Assembly: GCF_039822205.1 (NCBI RefSeq)
Contig: NZ_JBAGBW010000008.1
Location: 11,034-75,033 of the forward strand
Direction of reading: 5' to 3'
Source: Thermodesulfobium sp. 4217-1
Lineage (GTDB): Bacteria; Thermodesulfobiota; Thermodesulfobiia; Thermodesulfobiales; Thermodesulfobiaceae
Length of the DNA stretch: 64,000 nt
In this document: one piece after another, positions 58,862 through 64,000 of the stretch
Layout: every line of letters starts with the position of its first letter
Position numbering within the stretch: position 1 is the first letter of the stretch
Notes under the pieces: model-generated
What the model saw: the letters and a program-made list of their open reading frames with translations, nothing else
Told to the model about the DNA's origin: nothing
Databases searched by the model: none
Translations under genes and position numbers: made by a program

Positions 58862-60466
58862 ATGGATTTTTTACTTGCAATTAGTCCAATTGTACTTATT
58901 CTTTTAGGAATGACAATTTTTGCAAGATCGGGTTTTCTAATGTCAGTAGTAGCATGGATTTTCACGTTTTTCTTAGCACTTATTTTTTTTAAAACTCCAT
59001 TCGACATTTGTTTAAACGCTACAATATTTGGCATCTTAAAATCTCTAAGCATTTCATTAGCGGTATTTTTTACTATGTTATTGATTTTCATAATGAAAAT
59101 AACAAAGGCACTTGATTCAATTGCATACAGACTTAAGAGTACATGCAAAACAAAAGAAGAACAAATAATGTTCTTAGGGCTTGGTTTTGGCTCTCTTGCA
59201 ACTTCTTTGGGCGTGGTAACCCCTGCTCTATTCCCACCGCTTCTCCTTGCCCTTGGATTTAGCCCGGTTACGTCTATAGCAATATCAGTTCTCTGTTACG
59301 ATCCGCTAACATCATTTGCCCTTTTATCTATCCCGATAACAGTGCCTTCAGAAGTCGCATGGCAGGCATTCAAAATTCAACCTCAGGGCATAACAAATCT
59401 TGAAAACTTTATAAACTCATTTACATTAAACATATCAATATTTTTGCCATTTATTTCAGTAGGCTTTGCGTTTGTAATGCTATATTTTGTTGACGGAATA
59501 AAATCTATAAAAAAAGGATTTCTCAGCGCTCTCCTAAGTGGCTTGGTGCTTGGACTTAGCTGTTTGTTTTTTTCTATTACGAAGATATTTCCCGTTCAAA
59601 TAATAGGAACGCTTTCAGGTTTCGTAACTATGATTTTCGTACTCATATATCAAAAAATTACAAACGCTCAAAAGGAAGCAGTCGAAGAAGAGAAAAAGCC
59701 AGAGATGTCACTTTTAAGAGCGGTATCCCCATGGATATTACTCTTTTCATTTGCGCTGATCACCAACCTTCCAGGCAACAGCAAGTTTTTATCAGATTTG
59801 CCTGGAAAATATGAAATAATACCCCTTTATAAAAATCAGCTGGTAGACCTTAACGTATTGTCATCTATATGGTTTTGGATAATGATAACAGCAATATTAT
59901 CAGTCTTTTTGTTAAAACCCACCAAAGATCAGCTCTCTTCAACTATAAAATTATGGCTAAAGAGATCCTTTTCCCCTTTTGTAGCATATTCTATATGCTT
60001 TTCAATCGCAATGATAATGGCATGGTCAGCTATGTCAAATAATTCTGGAGTGTTAGTACCAGGTACTTACTACTCATCTTTTAATATGGATAGAATTATA
60101 GCCATCAAGATAGCAATGCTTTCAGGAGTAGTGTTCACTACGCTAATACCATATCTTGGACTAATAGGCTCGTTCATAGGAGGTTCAGAAACAGCTTCAA
60201 ACGTATTCTTTGCAAAAATACTGTATGAATCTGTAAAGAGCGTCGGTTATGAAAATTATTTTATGATAATTTTTGGCGCACACGCGGTAGCAGGAGGAAT
60301 TGCCTCAGCCATAACTCCGGCCAAGATTACTAACGCAGCTATGACAATAGGATGCAGCGGAAAAGAAGAATCAGAATTTATGAAAAAAGCCATATTGCCA
60401 GTTATAATTGGCACTTTTTTAACAGGAATAATTTTAACTATATTTATAGCTTTTAGTGTTAAATAA
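58862..60466 (+). CDS. LctP-family permease (divergent)
   Basis: 534 residues with about thirteen helices. It matches the L-lactate permease family in GLGFGSLATSLGVVTPALFP (consensus has GAAGFGTPVA), and in the C-terminal GLIGSFIGGSETASNVFFAK and AGGIASAITPAKITNAAM. The divergent first motif suggests a substrate other than lactate, perhaps another 2-hydroxy acid. Ribosome binding site GGGAGGAG. It converges with a second, more typical LctP gene across a shared terminator. Confidence 0.82.
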   Translation: MDFLLAISPIVLILLGMTIFARSGFLMSVVAWIFTFFLALIFFKTPFDICLNATIFGILKSLSISLAVFFTMLLIFIMKITKALDSIAYRLKSTCKTKEEQIMFLGLGFGSLATSLGVVTPALFPPLLLALGFSPVTSIAISVLCYDPLTSFALLSIPITVPSEVAWQAFKIQPQGITNLENFINSFTLNISIFLPFISVGFAFVMLYFVDGIKSIKKGFLSALLSGLVLGLSCLFFSITKIFPVQIIGTLSGFVTMIFVLIYQKITNAQKEAVEEEKKPEMSLLRAVSPWILLFSFALITNLPGNSKFLSDLPGKYEIIPLYKNQLVDLNVLSSIWFWIMITAILSVFLLKPTKDQLSSTIKLWLKRSFSPFVAYSICFSIAMIMAWSAMSNNSGVLVPGTYYSSFNMDRIIAIKIAMLSGVVFTTLIPYLGLIGSFIGGSETASNVFFAKILYESVKSVGYENYFMIIFGAHAVAGGIASAITPAKITNAAMTIGCSGKEESEFMKKAILPVIIGTFLTGIILTIFIAFSVK

Positions 60467-60470
60467 TAGA

Positions 60471-60506
60471 AATAAAGCCTCCATTAGATCTAATGGAGGC
60501 TTTATT
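60471..60506. terminator. Bidirectional terminator between the two lactate permease genes
   Basis: A perfect 36-base palindrome with half-site AATAAAGCCTCCATTAGA (60471-60488). It gives the stem AAAGCCTCCATTA with short loop and U-rich ends on both strands, serving both convergent genes. Confidence 0.9.
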
Positions 60507-60522
60507 GTGAAAAAATACTGAA

Positions 60523-62217
60523 TTATTTTCCTATAACAGGTATCAGGTTTGGAAATACATAAGCATACATCAAGCCAACAAGTCCTACTAAGATTGCAAG
60601 CAAGAAACTGTGGACAAGAGCCGACCTAAACAAAGGTCCGAAAGACTCCTCTGCTACTTTTCTATCGGTAAACGTAGCGGCCAAAGCAACGACAATTGAC
60701 TGTGGGCTTATCATCTTGCCCATTACGCCACCGGCACTATTAAGCGCTGTAGATAAAATTGGATTTATGTGTAATTGTTCTGCAGTAATCTTTTGAAGGT
60801 TGCCAAAGAGCGCATTCGAAGACGTGTCTGAACCTGTCAAGAATACACCTAAGTATCCCAACATAGATGAGAAAAACGGAAAAGCTGAACCAGTAGATGC
60901 AAACGCCAATGCAAGTTGTACATCCATACCAGCATATTTATAAAGAAATGCTATCCCAACAATTGAAGGCACGACTATAAATGGTGCTTTCATTCTATTG
61001 AAGGTTATTGTAAAAGACTCTCCCCATTGTGAAGGAGATAGCTTTAGCCACAAACCAGAAAGAATAGCTGCAAACAAAATGCCTGTACCCGTAGCGCTAA
61101 GCAGTGGCAGGACAAAGACTGCATCCTTTAGGACTGTAGGCTTGGGCACTACAGGTGGAATCTTTGTAACGAGGCCATTTAAGCCCTCCATTGGGAACTT
61201 GAAAACAAGCATTGAACCAAGAACTTTTGATATTGATGGGGTTCCCCACATAATTATTATAACAACCAAGATTAGCCATGGCACCCAGGCATAGAAAGTT
61301 TCGCCAATCGAGTAATCCTTGGTAGCATTCTTTGCCCAATCTGCCATCCAAACGTTCTTTGGGGACCAAAAACGAAGAAATATTGCAAGACATGCAATAG
61401 AAACAATACCTGCAAGAATGTCAATTAATTGAGGACCAAGATGCTGAGCTAAAAAGTATTGAGTTAGAGCAAAGGATATTCCTGACACAAATGCAGCAGG
61501 AAATACTTCAAATAGATCTGACATACTCTTCTTCTCAAGTAAAATTACATAAGTAAACATAATCCAGAATGGAATTATAAATGAGAAGAATGGCAAAATT
61601 CTTCCTACCATTGCAGTCATATCGTTTACTGGCAATCCTGTTACCGAACCCATTATGATCATTGGAATACCTACACCGCCAAATGCGACAGGAGCAGTGT
61701 CTCCCAAAAGGCAAAGAAGAGCAGCTTCAAGAGGTGCTATTCCCATTCCCACCAATATTGCCGCACATACTGCGACAGGAGTTCCAAAGCCTGCAGCACC
61801 CTCAAGGAATGCTCCAAAACCGAAGGCAACGATTAAGACCTGAACTCTCTTGTCCTGAGTAATCTTCATAATGCTGTGACGCATAACGTCAAAAGATCCG
61901 GATATTACTGTCATTGCATAAAGGAACAAAACTGTTATTACTATCCAACAGATTGGATACAGACCAATAAGTGCGCCTAAGAACCAAGCAAGAAATGCCT
62001 GAGTCGCTGGCATTCTAAAAACACCCACGGCAATAATAAGAGCTACTACTGCAGCAGTCACAGTTGCAAATCGCGCATCAACTCCAAGCTTGCTTCTCCC
62101 CTGAGAATCTTTCCCTGGATGCAGCGCTAACAAGTAAAGCAAAATAATCAAAGGCAAAGCAGCACAAAAAACTGATAGTGCAAAATTGTTTAGTGGATCA
62201 TAATTCTGTACGAACAT
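60523..62217 (-). CDS. lctP: L-lactate permease
   Basis: 564 residues with about fourteen helices and the LctP signatures FGAFLEGAAGFGTPVAVCAA, LGDTAPVAFGGVGIPMI, GVFLTGSDTSSNALFGNLQ and SAGGVMGKMISPQSIVVA. It imports L-lactate (and glycolate) with protons. The ribosome binding site is AAGGGGG. A promoter with good spacing lies about 100 bases upstream. In a sulfate or sulfite reducer lactate would be an electron donor; no lactate dehydrogenase is in the window. Confidence 0.93.
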   Translation of the reverse strand: MFVQNYDPLNNFALSVFCAALPLIILLYLLALHPGKDSQGRSKLGVDARFATVTAAVVALIIAVGVFRMPATQAFLAWFLGALIGLYPICWIVITVLFLYAMTVISGSFDVMRHSIMKITQDKRVQVLIVAFGFGAFLEGAAGFGTPVAVCAAILVGMGIAPLEAALLCLLGDTAPVAFGGVGIPMIIMGSVTGLPVNDMTAMVGRILPFFSFIIPFWIMFTYVILLEKKSMSDLFEVFPAAFVSGISFALTQYFLAQHLGPQLIDILAGIVSIACLAIFLRFWSPKNVWMADWAKNATKDYSIGETFYAWVPWLILVVIIIMWGTPSISKVLGSMLVFKFPMEGLNGLVTKIPPVVPKPTVLKDAVFVLPLLSATGTGILFAAILSGLWLKLSPSQWGESFTITFNRMKAPFIVVPSIVGIAFLYKYAGMDVQLALAFASTGSAFPFFSSMLGYLGVFLTGSDTSSNALFGNLQKITAEQLHINPILSTALNSAGGVMGKMISPQSIVVALAATFTDRKVAEESFGPLFRSALVHSFLLAILVGLVGLMYAYVFPNLIPVIGK

Positions 62218-62653
62218 AAATTACCCCCTTATATTTTTTATTGAAACCATAAAAACTACTAATGTATATCACCGCCCTTCTTTTATCTAAGCCATTTACT
62301 TGCCTTTGGCATTTTATTATATTTGGTATACAAGAGAAAATCAAGAACAAATCAATATTAAGAATTGCTTGACAATTCAAATAATTGCGAAAATACTTCA
62401 TTATAATAATGTTAATTTAAAGTCATTTAGATATTCATCTATTTTTATAACTATAAAATATATTAAAAGAAAATTTTATTAACTTTTCAAATATATTACA
62501 AAGAAAGTTTGCGCAAAAATGACGATATAAATAATAAACCTATAAGATTGGTAAAATTAATTTTATAATTACAAATATATAAATATATGGTATATTACTT
62601 TTAAAAAGATATATAATTATGATAAAAATTTTAAGTTTTTAAGGAGGGCCAAA
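62218..62653. other. Intergenic region between lctP and the chemoreceptor gene
   Basis: 436 bases, very AT-rich. The left part holds the lctP leader and promoter. The right part (about 62400-62640) must contain the chemoreceptor promoter; I see no clear sigma-28 or sigma-54 site, only several TATAAT-like stretches. No coding frame or RNA gene is recognisable. Confidence 0.5.
62316..62344 (-). promoter_or_regulatory. Promoter of the L-lactate permease gene
   Basis: On the minus strand TTGATT (62344-62339) and TATAAT (62321-62316) are 17 bases apart. The predicted start near 62309 gives a 5' leader of about 90 bases. A small palindrome TGCCAAAGGCA lies at about the start point and could be an operator. 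Confidence 0.65.
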
Positions 62654-64000
62654 ATGGTCAGCGATAATGAAAGAAAGCTTTCTAAATTTAGCTTTGGAAA
62701 GTTATGGAATACCATAGGTTCAAGATTAACGTTATCAATAATTCTGATTATTGTAATTTTAGGTGTATCCGTTATGCTCGTTTCAGACTACGTAATCAAG
62801 CAAAGCGTAAAAGATCAAACAATTGCTGCAATGCAAGAGACCACAAAGGATTCAGTCGCAGGGATAAACAACTACGTAACAAATAGAATTGAAGCTCTTC
62901 AAAATCTTGCAAAAAATCCATCATTTCAAACTAATGATCCAAAAGTGATAACAGATACCCTAAAATCGGTCTATCCGATGTTTCCAGAAGCCGAGCTTAT
63001 ATTCTTTGCTAAGACTGATGGCAGCTACATTACCGATACAGGACCAGCCAATGCGAACTTATCAGATAGAGACTATTTCAAAGAGGCTATGTCCACCGGG
63101 AAAACCGCAGTATCATCTTTACTAATATCCAAAAGCACTGGGAAAAAAATATTTGTAATTGCTGTACCCGTATTGGATCAGTCAGGTAAAACAATAGGTG
63201 TCATTGCGGATGCCGTAAGGGCTGATGCCATAGATGAAATGATATCAAATATAAAGTTTGGCAAATCAGGATATGGTTTCTTGCTCGATAAGAGCGGTCT
63301 TTTTGTAGTACATCCTCTTAAAGAAATGGTTATGAAAGAAAATATTACAAATGTTAGCAAACTAATAACTCCATCACTTGCTGAACTTGGCAAGAGAGTA
63401 GTAAGCGAGTCCACAGGATATGGCACCTATAGTTTTCTTGGACAGGACAAGATACTTGTTTGGGATAGAATTCCCTCTACTGGGTGGATATTATCAATTC
63501 CTGTTTTGTTTTCAGATTTCTACTCGGGACTTTACAACCTTCTCATAATTATACTTATAGCCATAATAGTAATATCTATAATATCTCTCATAATATTTAA
63601 GTTCATATCAAAAAGCATTACAAAGCCTCTTTCAGAGATAGTGGAAGTAAACAAGAAGATTTCAGAAGGAGACTTAAATGTAGATATAAATACCAATTAC
63701 TTTGGTGAACTAGGACTTCTTTCACAGAGCACCAAGAAGATGGCAGAAAATACAAAGTCTGTAATACAGAGTCTAAAAAACCTTGTGTCAGACTTACAGA
63801 GCACATCTGAAAGGGTAAAAGAAAACGCAACTATATTGTCTCGTTCATCAGGAGAAGTTTCTCAGGCAGCTTCGAATACAGCACATGGAGCAGAGGAGAT
63901 ATCAAAGATAGCTCAGACGCTCTCTAATAAAGTAAACACCTTCTCAAGCACTACTCAGGCAATTGCAAAGGGAGCAGAAGAACAGGCAAACAATACAGAG
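62654..64000 (+). CDS. Methyl-accepting chemotaxis protein, N-terminal part (runs off the right edge)
   Basis: The frame from ATG 62654 (AAGGAGGG ribosome binding site) stays open for 449 codons to the window edge. Helix 1 (about 22-45) and helix 2 (about 293-318) bracket a periplasmic double-Cache domain. That domain includes AKTDGSYITDTGPANANLSD, RDYFKEAMSTGK, VIAVPVLDQSGKTIGVI and GYGFLLDKSGLFVVHP. A HAMP domain follows (KSITKPLSEIVEVNKKISEG), then the start of the signalling coiled coil. dCache receptors of this kind often sense organic or amino acids; with lctP beside it, sensing lactate is a guess. Confidence 0.92.
   Translation, partial: MVSDNERKLSKFSFGKLWNTIGSRLTLSIILIIVILGVSVMLVSDYVIKQSVKDQTIAAMQETTKDSVAGINNYVTNRIEALQNLAKNPSFQTNDPKVITDTLKSVYPMFPEAELIFFAKTDGSYITDTGPANANLSDRDYFKEAMSTGKTAVSSLLISKSTGKKIFVIAVPVLDQSGKTIGVIADAVRADAIDEMISNIKFGKSGYGFLLDKSGLFVVHPLKEMVMKENITNVSKLITPSLAELGKRVVSESTGYGTYSFLGQDKILVWDRIPSTGWILSIPVLFSDFYSGLYNLLIIILIAIIVISIISLIIFKFISKSITKPLSEIVEVNKKISEGDLNVDINTNYFGELGLLSQSTKKMAENTKSVIQSLKNLVSDLQSTSERVKENATILSRSSGEVSQAASNTAHGAEEISKIAQTLSNKVNTFSSTTQAIAKGAEEQANNTE

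Noticed and set aside
1-64000. CRISPR arrays, insertion sequences or prophage
   Set aside because: I saw no regularly spaced repeats, no transposase or integrase and no phage structural genes anywhere in the window.

Overview
The window is AT-rich, densely packed bacterial chromosome. Convergent genes often overlap by a few bases. A diderm envelope is suggested by a GT9 glycosyltransferase, an O-antigen ligase/polymerase-like protein and a SecB-like protein. Firmicute-type housekeeping synteny (pgpH-ybeY-dgkA...cdd-recO), a low-molecular-weight sulfite reductase, two TauE/SafE permeases, lactate permeases, cytochrome bd and selenium use together suggest a low-GC, probably thermophilic, sulfur-metabolising anaerobe of the Thermodesulfobium type. 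The lineage is an inference from gene content, not proven by the sequence.

Layout. 1-8190 (minus strand): 6S RNA followed by a housekeeping run (HIT, S21, PgpH, YbeY, DgkA, CorC, PyrG, Cdd, RecO, MFS). 8.3-12.5 kb: envelope glycan genes, an EAL-CBS-GGDEF protein and tRNA-Asp. 12.6-17.8 kb: NlpC/P60, IspE, DedA, a Lin0512 protein, NAPRTase, ThyX, L31 and a DsrE-like protein. 17.9-25.3 kb: CydAB, an FKBP-methyltransferase fusion, a UPF0251 regulator, a Spy-like protein, the small sulfite reductase, an EAL-HDOD protein and an adenosine-kinase-like protein. 25.4-36.7 kb: DEAD-box helicase, ThrE exporter, a beta-lactamase-fold pseudoenzyme, RibBA/RibH, RecG, RsmD, CoaD and a SecB-like protein. 36.7-44 kb: membrane LuxR regulator, then an HlyD-ABC-ABC-permease exporter interrupted by selD. 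44-54 kb: two divergent TauE-Usp modules, a PhnD-like protein/histidine kinase/response regulator set with an ion permease, and a pair of gate-domain proteins. 54-64 kb: QueC, a BFD/CopZ-like selenoprotein, a double-cubane type HgdB/HgdC pair, a UmuD'-like/UmuC operon, two lactate permeases and the start of a chemoreceptor.

Most notable: (i) two in-frame UGA (selenocysteine) genes, selD and a small [2Fe-2S] BFD-like protein whose conserved cysteine is replaced by Sec, plus a more speculative U-x-U mini-frame in front of hgdB; (ii) a UmuD homologue that starts where mature UmuD' starts and has lost the protease serine, behind a near-consensus promoter flanked by a perfect 12-bp inverted repeat; (iii) apparent AUU start codons for thyX and ispE and a CUG start for the HIT gene; (iv) a split TtrS-like sensing system beside sulfite/sulfonate-type exporters; (v) a 6S RNA directly abutting the HIT gene.
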